This document shows positions 24,316 through 33,499 of a stretch of DNA of 39,912 nt, piece by piece. The DNA is from Bacteroidales bacterium (GTDB lineage Bacteria; Bacteroidota; Bacteroidia; Bacteroidales; UBA12077): positions 1 to 39,912 of the forward strand of contig DMBU01000096.1 of NCBI GenBank assembly GCA_003446015.1, given 5' to 3'. Numbering within the stretch: position 1 is the first letter of the stretch; each line of letters opens with the position of its first letter. A program made the position numbers and the translations under genes. A model generated the notes under the pieces. That model did no database searches. It was not told the origin of the DNA and was given only the letters and a program-made list of their open reading frames with translations.

Positions 24316-26742
24316 TTATTCGTATCTTAATGAAAGTGCAGGATTTAATCGTGCTGCTCTCAATGTTCGGTATGTTATTGTTAAAACAGCTATGGTTAGC
24401 GCAATTACAAATCCAATCAAAAAATCGAATATATTTAAATTAATCTTGTATTGATAATTTTGTAACCAGTTTTTGGCAATGAAATAAATTATGGGCCAGG
24501 CAATTACAGTTGAGATTGTTACTAAAACGATTATTTCTTTCGAAATGATATAAAATACATTCCCTACTGAAGCCCCTAAAGCCTTTCGTATGCCAATCTC
24601 TTTTGTTCGTTGTTGCACAGTAAAAGAAGTTAAACCAAACAAACCCAGTGATGCTATTACAATGGCAAGAATCGTAAATACAACGGATAGTTTTGCATTT
24701 TGCTGTTCTTCAATGTAAAGTTGTTTTAATTCATTATCCATAAAGAAATATTGAATAGGCTCATTGGCAGTAAATTCATTCCATACTTTTTCTATTTCTT
24801 TTAGCGTATTAACAGGAGCTTCATCTTTTAATTTAATACTTATATAACCCCATAAAATTTGATCATTTTTAAACCGAAGCATAGAAGGCTCCATTTTATA
24901 ATGTAACGATCTGAAATGAAAGTCTTTCACAACTCCAATAATAGGCATGTAACTGGGTTCAGCTTCAAGATCATCTTCTGGAACAATAAATCTTGTTGCA
25001 AATGGATCGGTTAGGTTAAAGCTTTTAACTGCATTTTCGTTTACAATACATGCTTCCTGATCAGTTGGATATGATTCATTAAATAATCTTCCAGAAGATA
25101 ATTCAATACCATATGTTTCAAAATAATCATAATCAACCCAATTTGTTTCCAGTAAAAATGATTCCTGATCACGTCCTTCAATGGAATAACCATTACCATT
25201 ATTATTATGCATAGGAGCTGCTGTTGAAGTTGACACATTTTTTATTCCATTAATTTTTAGTAATTCTTCCTTGAATGATTTTACCTTATTTCCTAACACT
25301 TCGGCCCTGCTTAACACAACCAGTTGTTCTTTATCAAACCCCAAATCTTTATTAATCATAAAATTTATTTGCTTAAAAATGATTAATGTTCCAACAATTA
25401 GAATTATTGATATTGAAAACTGAAGAATAACCAAAACACTTCTGAGCTTTCCATTTTTTATACTGTCTTTTATGCTGCCTTTCAATACGGAAACAGGTTT
25501 AAACGCAGACAAGTAAAATGCAGGATAACTTCCTGCCAGAAGTCCAACTAATAATGAAATAGTAATTAACCCGGGAACTGTATACCAATTTCCAAAATAA
25601 TCCAATTCAAGGTGAGAATTTAATATATTATTGAAGAATGGAAAACTAAGTTCAATAATAACGATTGATAGTATTAGAGAGAATAGAGATAATAATATTG
25701 ATTCTGTTAGAAATTGTCTTATAAGCATTCCCCTTGTTGAACCGCTGACTTTTTTTATTCCTACTTCTTTTGCTCTTTTAGCTGCTTGTGCAGTTGATAA
25801 ATTCATGAAATTAATAGCCGCAATAATAATAATTAGTATTGCAATACTTCCAAAAATATAGAGGTACTTTGGATCACTCGATGGTTTTACTTCATGCTGT
25901 ATACCAGGATCCAGGTGAATTTTTAATAAAGGTTGAAGCTGATAATTATACTGATTACCTTTTTCAAAAAACTCATCCAATGTAACACCTAAATATTGTT
26001 CAAGCAATGGTCCCACATATTTTTGTAACATGGGTATAAATTTTTTATTTACATCGTCTGGAGAAGTTCCTTCTTTTAATAATACGTATGTTTCAAAACT
26101 ATTTGATAACCATTGTTCATCATTTGCACGACGACTCGATAAAAATGAGCCGAACATGTTTGCTTTAAAACTTGAATTTTCCGGTATATCTTCCATAACA
26201 CCTGTTATCCGATACAAAATAGAATCGGTGCCCACTTTTAGCATTTTGTCAATTGGATCAGTTGACCCAAAATATTTTTTCGATGCTGTTTGGCTAATAA
26301 CAACAGTGTGAGGTTCGTTTAAAACTTTATTTTTATCACCTTTTAATAGAGGAATGGAGAAAATACTAAAGAAAGACGAATCGACTTGAACAAAAGCCTC
26401 TTCAGTAAAACTTTGATCGTTATATTTAATAACTGTTGTTCCAGAAGTATTGTATCTTGTAAAATTCTCAACTTCAGGAAACTCTCTCATCATTGTCGGG
26501 CCAACTGGCGACGCGGTGGAGGAAACATGAGCCTCTGTTCCACCAATTTTACCATGTAAATTAACTCTGTAAATTCGATCTTTATTTAAGTTAAATTGAT
26601 CGTAACTAAGTTCGTTGATAACAAATAACGATATTAACAGACTACATGCTATCCCTATAGACAGGCCAATAATATTGATAAAAACGTATCCTTTTTGACG
26701 GTTTAAGGCTCGTACACTGTGTTTTATTAAATTTTTAATCAT
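24316..26742 (-). CDS. FtsX/MacB-type ABC transporter permease, full-size Bacteroidota form
   Basis: An 808-residue inner-membrane protein with two MacB modules in tandem. The N-terminal helix (about 20-42) is followed by a periplasmic MacB_PCD domain (about 45-280). Helices and FtsX segment 1 follow (about 283-420, with AKRAKEVGIKKVSGSTRGM). A second helix (about 435-455, LVILQFSISIILIVGTLIIF) precedes a second periplasmic domain (about 465-680), and FtsX segment 2 contains QQRTKEIGIRKALGASVGN. Such permeases work with a LolD/MacB-like ATPase, but none is encoded here. In this phylum they occur in large paralogous sets, and the substrate is not predictable. Single gene, divergent from the sigma-factor gene. 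Confidence 0.92.
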   Translation of the reverse strand: MIKNLIKHSVRALNRQKGYVFINIIGLSIGIACSLLISLFVINELSYDQFNLNKDRIYRVNLHGKIGGTEAHVSSTASPVGPTMMREFPEVENFTRYNTSGTTVIKYNDQSFTEEAFVQVDSSFFSIFSIPLLKGDKNKVLNEPHTVVISQTASKKYFGSTDPIDKMLKVGTDSILYRITGVMEDIPENSSFKANMFGSFLSSRRANDEQWLSNSFETYVLLKEGTSPDDVNKKFIPMLQKYVGPLLEQYLGVTLDEFFEKGNQYNYQLQPLLKIHLDPGIQHEVKPSSDPKYLYIFGSIAILIIIIAAINFMNLSTAQAAKRAKEVGIKKVSGSTRGMLIRQFLTESILLSLFSLILSIVIIELSFPFFNNILNSHLELDYFGNWYTVPGLITISLLVGLLAGSYPAFYLSAFKPVSVLKGSIKDSIKNGKLRSVLVILQFSISIILIVGTLIIFKQINFMINKDLGFDKEQLVVLSRAEVLGNKVKSFKEELLKINGIKNVSTSTAAPMHNNNGNGYSIEGRDQESFLLETNWVDYDYFETYGIELSSGRLFNESYPTDQEACIVNENAVKSFNLTDPFATRFIVPEDDLEAEPSYMPIIGVVKDFHFRSLHYKMEPSMLRFKNDQILWGYISIKLKDEAPVNTLKEIEKVWNEFTANEPIQYFFMDNELKQLYIEEQQNAKLSVVFTILAIVIASLGLFGLTSFTVQQRTKEIGIRKALGASVGNVFYIISKEIIVLVTISTVIAWPIIYFIAKNWLQNYQYKINLNIFDFLIGFVIALTIAVLTITYRTLRAARLNPALSLRYE

Positions 26743-26899
26743 TGTGAAATGCTTTATTTAGTATATTGTAAAGACTTAATTTAATTTATTTAATGAATTA
26801 TGGATTTTAAATAAGACGAGCTTTTTCTTGTTTAGTTACAGAAAAAGATTTTTTTTTAATCAAACTGCAATAAAGAAAAAAATAACCGTCAGGTATATT

Positions 26900-27466
26900 A
26901 TGAAAGTCAAAAATGAACATAGAAACTTAAGACTGTTTATTTCATCGGAATACCGAAACCTTGTTTCTTACGTTCGCAGGTACTTAAATGAGAAATACTA
27001 TGAAATAAGTGCTGAAGATATTGTTCAGGATGTGGCCTTAAACCTTTTTTCAAAATTAGATTTCGATGAGCAATTAGAAAATATTGCAGGATATGTATAT
27101 CGATCAATGCGGAATAGAATAACAGACTTTCAAAGGAAAAAGAAAAAAGAAATTCCTTTTCAGAAGTTTACAAACGATAAGGGAGAGGAGCATTTTTCGA
27201 AGAATATTGAGGAAATTCAGGAAGCTGTTTTTAGCGAAATTAATGATACGAATTTTTATCCTGTAATAAATGAGGCTTTAAAAAAACTAAGCCCGAATCA
27301 ACAAATGGTATTTGTAGCTACTGAAATTGAAGGATACACATTTGAAGAATTATCGGACGAACTAGATATACCCGTTGGGACACTGCTCTCGTGGAAACAC
27401 AGAGGAGTTAAAAAATTGAAACAATTAATCAGGCCTGATGATTTGTTTATCGATAATGAAAATTAA
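26900..27466 (+). CDS. ECF-type RNA polymerase sigma factor
   Basis: A 188-residue sigma-70-family protein. Region 2 lies at about residues 15-85 (SSEYRNLVSYVRRYL, EDIVQDVALNLFSKLDF, YRSMRNRITDFQRKKKKE). Region 4 lies at about residues 125-180 (LKKLSPNQQMVFVATEIEGY, FEELSDELDIPVGTLLSWKH, RGVKKLKQL). The frame extends upstream to a TTG at 26828, but the ATG at 26900 gives a normal ECF length and start, so I use it. It is followed after 31 bases by a two-TM protein gene that is the natural candidate for its regulator. Its target promoters are unknown. Confidence 0.9.
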   Translation: MKVKNEHRNLRLFISSEYRNLVSYVRRYLNEKYYEISAEDIVQDVALNLFSKLDFDEQLENIAGYVYRSMRNRITDFQRKKKKEIPFQKFTNDKGEEHFSKNIEEIQEAVFSEINDTNFYPVINEALKKLSPNQQMVFVATEIEGYTFEELSDELDIPVGTLLSWKHRGVKKLKQLIRPDDLFIDNEN

Positions 27467-27497
27467 AAACAATATAATCAATTAAATATATAATAAA

Positions 27498-27911
27498 ATG
27501 GAAAGAGAATATAACAATAGAACGCATCCGGTATTAAAAGGCTTAAAAATAGTTGGATTTGTAATACTTGGAGCATTAGCAGCAGCAGGATTTGCATTTC
27601 TTTTTGGATATTTTGTAATGCTGCTTTGGAACTGGTTAATGCCAACAATTTTTGGATTAACAACAATTACTTTCTGGCAGTCTGCCGGTATCGTATTATT
27701 GGCACGACTTATATTTGGAGGGTTTAAACATGGCAGTGACCATTCTAAAAGTCGTTCTCCAAAAAGGAAATTTATGAGTAATTTGAAAAATGAGTTTAAT
27801 AAAGAACGAAAATGCAGAGATTGGAGACATTTTGATGATTTTTGGTGGGACGAAGGCGAAAAATCATATAATGATTACTTAGAGCGTAAAATAGAGCAAG
27901 AGCAGAAATAA
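27498..27911 (+). CDS. Two-TM membrane protein encoded next to the ECF sigma factor
   Basis: A 137-residue inner-membrane protein. Two helices (about 15-42, GFVILGALAAAGFAFLFGYF, and 52-75) are flanked by short polar segments, and the C-terminal 60 residues are charged and probably cytoplasmic (KRKFMSNLKNEFNKERKCRD, FDDFWWDEGEKSYNDY). I know similar small proteins placed beside ECF sigma genes in Bacteroidota. A role as membrane anchor or anti-sigma partner is plausible, but it lacks a recognisable zinc-type anti-sigma (ZAS) motif. Position immediately downstream suggests co-expression with the sigma factor. Confidence 0.75.
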   Translation: MEREYNNRTHPVLKGLKIVGFVILGALAAAGFAFLFGYFVMLLWNWLMPTIFGLTTITFWQSAGIVLLARLIFGGFKHGSDHSKSRSPKRKFMSNLKNEFNKERKCRDWRHFDDFWWDEGEKSYNDYLERKIEQEQK

Positions 27912-27930
27912 AAAGCCATTTAATGTGAAT

Positions 27931-27974
27931 AATGAGCAGTAGTTGATTTATATCAGTGAACTGCTCATTTTTTT
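27931..27974 (+). terminator. Rho-independent terminator after the sigma-factor operon
   Basis: AATGAGCAGT (27931-27940) pairs with ACTGCTCATT (27960-27969), with a small inner TGAT/ATCA stem in the loop, followed by a run of T to 27974. It lies 20 bases after the stop of the two-TM gene. Confidence 0.85.
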
Positions 27975-28117
27975 AAGTTATAGATATTCTCCTGAAAATG
28001 GATTAAAAACTCTTGTAATTTTAATTTCTAATAATTTTATTCAATTATTGTAACTGTTTCTAAACAAAAGTGTAATTGTAATTGTCAAAGTAATTGTATG
28101 TTCTAATTCAGAGTTAA

Positions 28118-29602
28118 ATGAATGAACCAAACACTTCTTATTGTGCAGATTTAAATACAATTCCTCGACCTGAAATAGGCACTGTATTAGTTTCTGGAGC
28201 TACGGGTTATATCGGTGGCAGGTTAGTGCAAGAGCTTATATCAAGAGGGTATAAGGTTCGAATACTAGTTAGAACATACTCTGTTGAATATAGTGATAGA
28301 TGGCCAAAGGCAGGAATTGTTGTTGGAGATGCATTGGATTTTGAGAGTATGCAAAATGCCCTGAATGGAGTATCGGTAGTTTATTATCTTATTCATTCTC
28401 TATTACAAGGCAGGAGAAAATTAGAGGCGTTGGAAATTAAAGCAGCAGAAAACTTTAAAAAGGCAGCAGAGGAAAATGGTGTTAAAAGAATAATATATCT
28501 GGGAGGTTTAGGAGATCGGGACTGTGATTTATCAAAACACTTAAAAAGCAGAAATAATGTCGCTGTTGAATTAGTAGGAGGGATAGTTCCTGTTACTGTC
28601 TTAAGAGCTGCAATAATTATTGGGTCGGGGAGTGCTTCATTTGAAATTATTGAGCATTTAGTTAAAAATACTCCCATTGTTTTATTACCTAAATGGGCAC
28701 AAACATACTGTCAGCCAATAGGGATAAGAGATATTATTAAATACTTGGTTGGGGTTCTTGAAAAAGAAGAAACAGCAGGAAAATGGTACGATATAGGGGG
28801 AAAAACAAAACATTCTTACGAAGAAATGATAAGGATTTTTTCTTATTTATTAGGTAAAAAGAAAATCTATATCAACGTATTTATTTCGAATTATAAATTT
28901 TTTGGCTATATCGCCAGTTTATTAACTCCTGTGCCAGCTCCAATTGTCATGTCGTTATTTGAGAGCATAAAAAATGAAGTGATTTGCAAAAATATTGAGA
29001 TAACAAAAATTCTGGATTTTGAACCTCTTGGCTATTCAGAAGCTATAATTTTAGCTCACAATGTTGCCCAACAAGATGAAATCAGGACTCGCTGGTCTGA
29101 TTCTTATCCTGCTAATCATGAATTAGAAACCAAGTTAAATACAATATCACAACCAAAGTTTATAAGTACTTACTCGCAAAAAACACAAAAGAAAGCAGGT
29201 TCTTTATTTAATACCATCTGCAAAATTGGTGGAAGTGAAGGTTGGTTTCATAATAATTGGATGTGGCGAATCAGAGGCGTTTCTGATAAAATATTAATGG
29301 GTGTTGGAACCTCGCGGGGAAGAAGAAGTTATTCAAAGCTTAGAATCAATGATGTTATTGGGTTTTGGCGAGTTGAAGACCTAAAAGAAAACAAGCGTTT
29401 GTTATTACGAGCTGAAATGAAATTACCAGGAAAAGCGTGGCTCGAATTCAATATAAAGAATCACCATATAGAAAATCAATTGTCAGTTACTGCATACTTT
29501 CAACCCAAGGGTTTTATCGGAGATTTATACTGGTATTTATTTGTTCCATTCCATTCTATTATTTTCAAAGATCTGATTAAAGATATAGAAATAAGAAGTT
29601 GA
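28118..29602 (+). CDS. SDR-family NAD(P)-binding protein with DUF2867 C-terminus
   Basis: A 494-residue protein. Residues 20-320 form an atypical short-chain dehydrogenase fold with the nucleotide-binding glycine motif (VLVSGATGYIGGRLVQEL), a basic VRILVRTYS segment after the second strand, VVGDALDFESM, and VKRIIYLGGLGD where extended SDRs have the active-site strand. Residues 355-490 form the DUF2867 domain (GGSEGWFHNNWMWRIRG, GVGTSRGRRSYSKLRINDVI, LRAEMKLPGKAWLEFNI, YWYLFVPFHSIIFKDL). The same two-part architecture is known in NmrA/YbjT-like proteins of many bacteria; substrate unknown. ATG at 28118 with no signal peptide. It stands alone. Confidence 0.88.
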   Translation: MNEPNTSYCADLNTIPRPEIGTVLVSGATGYIGGRLVQELISRGYKVRILVRTYSVEYSDRWPKAGIVVGDALDFESMQNALNGVSVVYYLIHSLLQGRRKLEALEIKAAENFKKAAEENGVKRIIYLGGLGDRDCDLSKHLKSRNNVAVELVGGIVPVTVLRAAIIIGSGSASFEIIEHLVKNTPIVLLPKWAQTYCQPIGIRDIIKYLVGVLEKEETAGKWYDIGGKTKHSYEEMIRIFSYLLGKKKIYINVFISNYKFFGYIASLLTPVPAPIVMSLFESIKNEVICKNIEITKILDFEPLGYSEAIILAHNVAQQDEIRTRWSDSYPANHELETKLNTISQPKFISTYSQKTQKKAGSLFNTICKIGGSEGWFHNNWMWRIRGVSDKILMGVGTSRGRRSYSKLRINDVIGFWRVEDLKENKRLLLRAEMKLPGKAWLEFNIKNHHIENQLSVTAYFQPKGFIGDLYWYLFVPFHSIIFKDLIKDIEIRS

Positions 29603-29945
29603 GCTTTGCATTATTTCATTGTTTAAATGGATTGGTTTGCTCCATGTTTATTCAATTATTAAATAATTGTTCCGGAAGAAATATTAGTGAATTTATTTTC
29701 AGAAATAATCTAGATATTTCTTTTTTGCATGACGGTCATCTGATCTATAGTACTTTAGCCTTTTTATAATCAGGTTTCATTTGATATAAAAATGACAAAA
29801 ATTCGGTGAGTAGTTTTATCATTATTTTAATGAATAAAGTTGTAATTTTAATATGTAAAAATTGCAAACAAAATTTTATTACTAACGTTTCATTATCTAG
29901 TTCCAATAGAAATTAATGTATAGCAATACAAATTAGAACCACAAC
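29603..29945. other. 343-base gene-free stretch before the hybrid kinase
   Basis: AT-rich region between the SDR gene and the hybrid histidine kinase. It contains a perfect inverted repeat, CAATTATT-A-AATAATTG, at 29653-29669. No clear terminator follows the SDR gene, and no TAnnTTTG promoter motif was found ahead of the kinase. A 41-codon ATG frame at 29644-29769 has nothing to support it as a gene. Confidence 0.6.
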
Positions 29946-32180
29946 ATGAATAAAGAATTTATAATAAGTCTATTGCAGAACATCGCTATTTTATTGTCAT
30001 TTAGTATGTTGTATGATTATTATTGGATTAAGAGTGAAGAAAAAAGAAACCTTTTAATAAAATTCATTACCGGTTTAGTGTTAGGTGGTATAAGCTTAGT
30101 ACTGATGCTAACGCCATGGAAATTGAGCCCTGGACTTGTTTTTGATACCCGCTCCATAATGCTTTCAATTTCTGGTTTGTTTTTTGGGGCAATTCCTACA
30201 AGCATAGCAATGATTATGACAGGAACATATCGTATTTTTCTTGGTGGTGATGGTTTGTGGATGGGATTGGCTGTAATTTTTAGTTCGGGAACTATCGGAA
30301 TTTTATGGGGTAAATTAAGACCTAATATTTTTCGTGATAAGTATTTAAAAGATCTAATTTTATTGGGCTTTACTGTGCATGTTGTTATGTTGCTTTGTAC
30401 TCTTCTCCTTCCAAAAGAAAATATTTTACAAATATTAAAAAACATTGCTATTCCGGTTATCACGATTTATCCTTTGGCGACAGTGGTACTCGGAATTATA
30501 ATGGTTAAACAGTATAAAAATTGGAAAAACAGAAAAGCATTGTATGAAAGCGAGCAAAGATGGCAATTTGCTCTGGAAGGCAGCCAGGATGGAGTTTGGG
30601 ATTGGAACCCTCAAACCGATGAAGTATTCTACTCAATACAGTATAAATCTATATTAGGATATACCAACGAAGAATTTAAAAATAAGTTTGAAGAGTGGAA
30701 TAAAAGAGTGCATCCGGATGATAGAGAAAACGTAGAAAAGGATCTCGAAAAATTGTTAAAAGGGAAAAGTGAATACTATTCTAATGAGCATAGACTTCTC
30801 TGCAAAGATGGAAAATATAAATGGACTCTGGATCGGGGTAAGGTTATGGAGTGGACTCCTGAGAATAAACCATTCAGAATTATAGGAACACTTAAAGATA
30901 TTTCAGAGAGAAAAAGATACGAATTAAAACTGCAGGAAAGGAATGAGGAATATTCGACATTAAATAAAGAATATTTATCGCAAAACGAGGAACTTGAAGA
31001 AAACCTTGAAGAAACTGAAAAGCTAATAAAAGATTTGGAGATAGCAAAAGCAAAAGCAGAAGAAAGCGATAACTTAAAATCTGCTTTTTTGGCAAATATG
31101 AGTCATGAAATTCGTACACCCATGAATGCCATTTTGGGATTCTCAGATCTTTTGAGTAAAGGAAATAATTCAGAGAAATCCGATATTTATGTAAAGCATG
31201 TTAAAAACTCAGGTAAAAAGCTTTTACGATTAATTGATGATATCATTGATATATCTAAAATAGAGTCAAATCAAATTTCCGTTGAAGAATCCAAATGTAA
31301 TGTCAATGATCTTGTTATTGAGGCGGTTTCGCTTTTTAAAGAAAATGATTTATATATTTCAAAATCTTTACAATTAGATTACAATTTATACGATGACTTA
31401 AATCAATTATTGATTAAAACTGATCCTATTCGATTAAGACAGGTACTTGATAATTTAATTTCAAATGCGGTAAAGTACACCGATAAAGGGACTATTAATG
31501 TTGAATGTAAATTAGAAAGGGAGCAAGAACGAATACTATTTACTGTGCGCGATACCGGAATAGGAATACGAAATGAAGATCATAATAAAATTTTCAACAG
31601 ATTTATGCAGTCTGATAATGACAGACTTAAAGATGGTACAGGTTTAGGATTAAGTATTTGTAAGGGTTTAATTGAATTAATGAAGGGTGAAATTTGGTTC
31701 GAATCGGAACATGGAAAAGGATCAATTTTTTATTTTACAATACCATTCGTTCAATTTGATGAAATTAAAAAAGAAAAAGTGGAAAAAGCAAATATACTTG
31801 ATGATTATAATTTCTCTGATAAATTAATTTATGTTGCTGAAGATGACATGGCTTCCTTTTTATTATTAAAGGAAATATTGAGTAATACAGAGGCAAAATT
31901 AAAGCATGCACAGAATGGTTTAATTTTGTTGGAAATGGTTGAAAACCAAATTCCTGATTTGATTTTGTTGGATATTAATATGCCTGTTATGGACGGATTG
32001 GTATTTATGAGTCGTTTAAAAGAATTAAACTTAAAATCAATTCCGGTTATTGCACAAACTGCATACGCCATGAAAAATGAGGAAGAAAAATTCTTAAATG
32101 CCGGTTGTATTGATTATATTTCAAAACCCATTGATGCTCAAATCCTTCTCAATAAAGTCGCCTGGAATATAAAAAGTTAA
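29946..32180 (+). CDS. Hybrid sensor histidine kinase with 5TM-LYT sensor, PAS and receiver domains
   Basis: A 744-residue membrane kinase. Residues 1-190 form a 5TM-LYT type membrane sensor, seen as FDTRSIMLSISGLFFGAIP followed by GTYRIFLGGDGLWMGL. Residues 205-325 form a PAS_3-type domain (LEGSQDGVWDWNPQTDEVFY, RVHPDDRE, GTLKDISERKRYE). Residues 325-375 form a coiled coil. A HisKA domain follows with phosphoacceptor H387 in ANMSHEIRTPMNAILGF, then the HATPase domain (about 480-605; N box LISNAVKYT, G boxes DTGIGI and DGTGLGLSI). A C-terminal receiver (about 625-740) carries acceptor D676 in LLDINMPVMDG. There is no DNA-binding domain and no cognate regulator gene next to it. LytS-type sensors respond to cell-wall or membrane-potential cues in other bacteria, but the signal here is unknown. 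Confidence 0.92.
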   Translation: MNKEFIISLLQNIAILLSFSMLYDYYWIKSEEKRNLLIKFITGLVLGGISLVLMLTPWKLSPGLVFDTRSIMLSISGLFFGAIPTSIAMIMTGTYRIFLGGDGLWMGLAVIFSSGTIGILWGKLRPNIFRDKYLKDLILLGFTVHVVMLLCTLLLPKENILQILKNIAIPVITIYPLATVVLGIIMVKQYKNWKNRKALYESEQRWQFALEGSQDGVWDWNPQTDEVFYSIQYKSILGYTNEEFKNKFEEWNKRVHPDDRENVEKDLEKLLKGKSEYYSNEHRLLCKDGKYKWTLDRGKVMEWTPENKPFRIIGTLKDISERKRYELKLQERNEEYSTLNKEYLSQNEELEENLEETEKLIKDLEIAKAKAEESDNLKSAFLANMSHEIRTPMNAILGFSDLLSKGNNSEKSDIYVKHVKNSGKKLLRLIDDIIDISKIESNQISVEESKCNVNDLVIEAVSLFKENDLYISKSLQLDYNLYDDLNQLLIKTDPIRLRQVLDNLISNAVKYTDKGTINVECKLEREQERILFTVRDTGIGIRNEDHNKIFNRFMQSDNDRLKDGTGLGLSICKGLIELMKGEIWFESEHGKGSIFYFTIPFVQFDEIKKEKVEKANILDDYNFSDKLIYVAEDDMASFLLLKEILSNTEAKLKHAQNGLILLEMVENQIPDLILLDINMPVMDGLVFMSRLKELNLKSIPVIAQTAYAMKNEEEKFLNAGCIDYISKPIDAQILLNKVAWNIKS

Positions 32181-32199
32181 AGGAACACAAGGTTCCTTT
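32179..32199. terminator. Bidirectional terminator between the kinase and cysteate synthase genes
   Basis: AAAGGAAC (32179-32186) pairs perfectly with GTTCCTTT (32192-32199) around a 5-base loop. The A-rich left arm and T-rich right arm would serve both convergent transcripts. It overlaps the kinase stop codon. Confidence 0.7.
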
Positions 32200-32206
32200 A
32201 ATATGA

Positions 32207-33499
32207 TTAAAATAATTGATCTAAAACTTCTTTAACTGTTTCTAAATCCGGTGTGATTTCAAAAACGTGCTTTGGTTTAAGATAAAAAATTTCATTTTCG
32301 CGTTTAAACTTATTTTCACCACCACCAGTTATGTTTAGCATGATCAGATCATCTTTTTGAACAAGTCCATTTTTAATGGCATCAATTAAAGTAGCAGTAG
32401 CCACAGCTGAAGCCGGATGAATATCATTTCCTTCAGTCTCTTCAAAAATTTTAGATGCTTTTTGAAGCTCATCGTTATTGGCAAGTAAAACATCACCACC
32501 AGCATCTTTCATGGCATCGTATAATCCTCCAATAATCGGATAAGGAGGTTTGCGGTTCGATAACACTTTTGCAATTATTTCTTCAACCTGAGTACGAGCC
32601 AGATTATCATCCAAATGTAGCATTTCTCTTGAATCGGCTTTCCATGCATCGTGAATAGGAACAAAAGGCTTGTTTTGAGAAACCATTAATTTCATTTTAT
32701 TTCTACCAAAACGGCCATCATCAATTAATCGTAAATTTGACTCCCAGGCAGCGATTGCTCCGGTTCCACTTCCAATAGCTTGAAAATAATAATCAGGAAT
32801 TTTCCCAATTTCATTCACAGCTGAAAGGACTGTTGTTCCCATACCATCTCGGCGGGCAACATTCTTGGCACCACCTTCGGCAAAGAAATTATCAAGCTGA
32901 CATGCTAAATTTGATAAATGAATTGCATCAAAATAATCACTTCCTGATTTTGTAACAACCAATTTTACACAGTCATTTATAGGTTTATTAAACCATAATG
33001 CATTCAGGTTGTCTTCGGGGACACATAACAATAACGGTATATTGTTGTCGGAGCATACATGTGCAAATGCTCTGGCTGTATTACCGGCTGAGGCTACAAC
33101 TAAAACTTTTTTCTCGTTGGCAGATAATCGTCCACATACTGAATAGGCTTCGGTTTCTTTAAACGAACAAGTTGGGAATTTCGCCCCTTTTTCCGGCCAA
33201 TATCCACTAAATGTGATATAAAGATTGTTTAATCCCAGGTGTTTGGCTAAACCTTCACTTTTATAAGTTACAGGTGCCGATGATCCTTTCAGGGTTCTGT
33301 GAATTGGTAACCAGTCGGCAAATCGATAAATTCCTGCGGATACTTCTTTAACCTCAATTTGTTTTTTGTTGTAAATAGCACGAATAAGCGTTGGTTTTGT
33401 TTCGTTGGGGGCATCAAGCGTCCAACCTTCGTCGTTGAATTGCTTGCCTGTATAAACTGATTGTAAAATATATTTGGTGGCCTTAAAATCTTTAATCAT
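32207..33499 (-). CDS. Cysteate synthase (PLP enzyme, threonine-synthase paralogue)
   Basis: A 430-residue fold-type II PLP enzyme. It should make L-cysteate from O-phospho-L-serine and sulfite. The match is to the methanosarcinal cysteate synthase rather than to ordinary threonine synthase: RFADWLPIH, SAPVTYKSEGLAKHLGL, LYITFSGYWPEKGA, then TCSFKETEA with the PLP lysine K114, ASAGNTARAFAHV, FAEGGAKNVARRDGMGTTVL, YFQAIGSGTGAIAAWESNLR and LNITGGG near the end. The N-terminus (KYILQSVYTGKQF) resembles the small N-terminal finger of archaeal members but has lost its cysteines. In Bacteroidota cysteate is the precursor of capnine-type sulfonolipids, so I infer that role; no acyltransferase or reductase of that pathway is in the window. 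Single gene, ATG at 33499. Confidence 0.85.
   Translation of the reverse strand: MIKDFKATKYILQSVYTGKQFNDEGWTLDAPNETKPTLIRAIYNKKQIEVKEVSAGIYRFADWLPIHRTLKGSSAPVTYKSEGLAKHLGLNNLYITFSGYWPEKGAKFPTCSFKETEAYSVCGRLSANEKKVLVVASAGNTARAFAHVCSDNNIPLLLCVPEDNLNALWFNKPINDCVKLVVTKSGSDYFDAIHLSNLACQLDNFFAEGGAKNVARRDGMGTTVLSAVNEIGKIPDYYFQAIGSGTGAIAAWESNLRLIDDGRFGRNKMKLMVSQNKPFVPIHDAWKADSREMLHLDDNLARTQVEEIIAKVLSNRKPPYPIIGGLYDAMKDAGGDVLLANNDELQKASKIFEETEGNDIHPASAVATATLIDAIKNGLVQKDDLIMLNITGGGENKFKRENEIFYLKPKHVFEITPDLETVKEVLDQLF

Noticed and set aside
26828..26899. Extended N-terminus of the sigma factor from a TTG
   Set aside because: The extra 24 residues are unlike ECF sigma factors; the ATG at 26900 gives normal length.
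29644..29769. 41-codon plus-strand ATG frame in the spacer before the hybrid kinase
   Set aside because: No ribosome binding site, no family motif, and no promoter or terminator; a chance frame is as likely.
30020..30463. 147-codon minus-strand open frame inside the hybrid kinase gene
   Set aside because: It is antisense to the conserved 5TM-LYT membrane sensor; the open frame follows from codon bias of the real gene and its product has no recognisable features.
32207..33499. Calling the PLP enzyme a threonine synthase
   Set aside because: Many segments follow cysteate synthase rather than ThrC, and no hom/thrB genes are adjacent.
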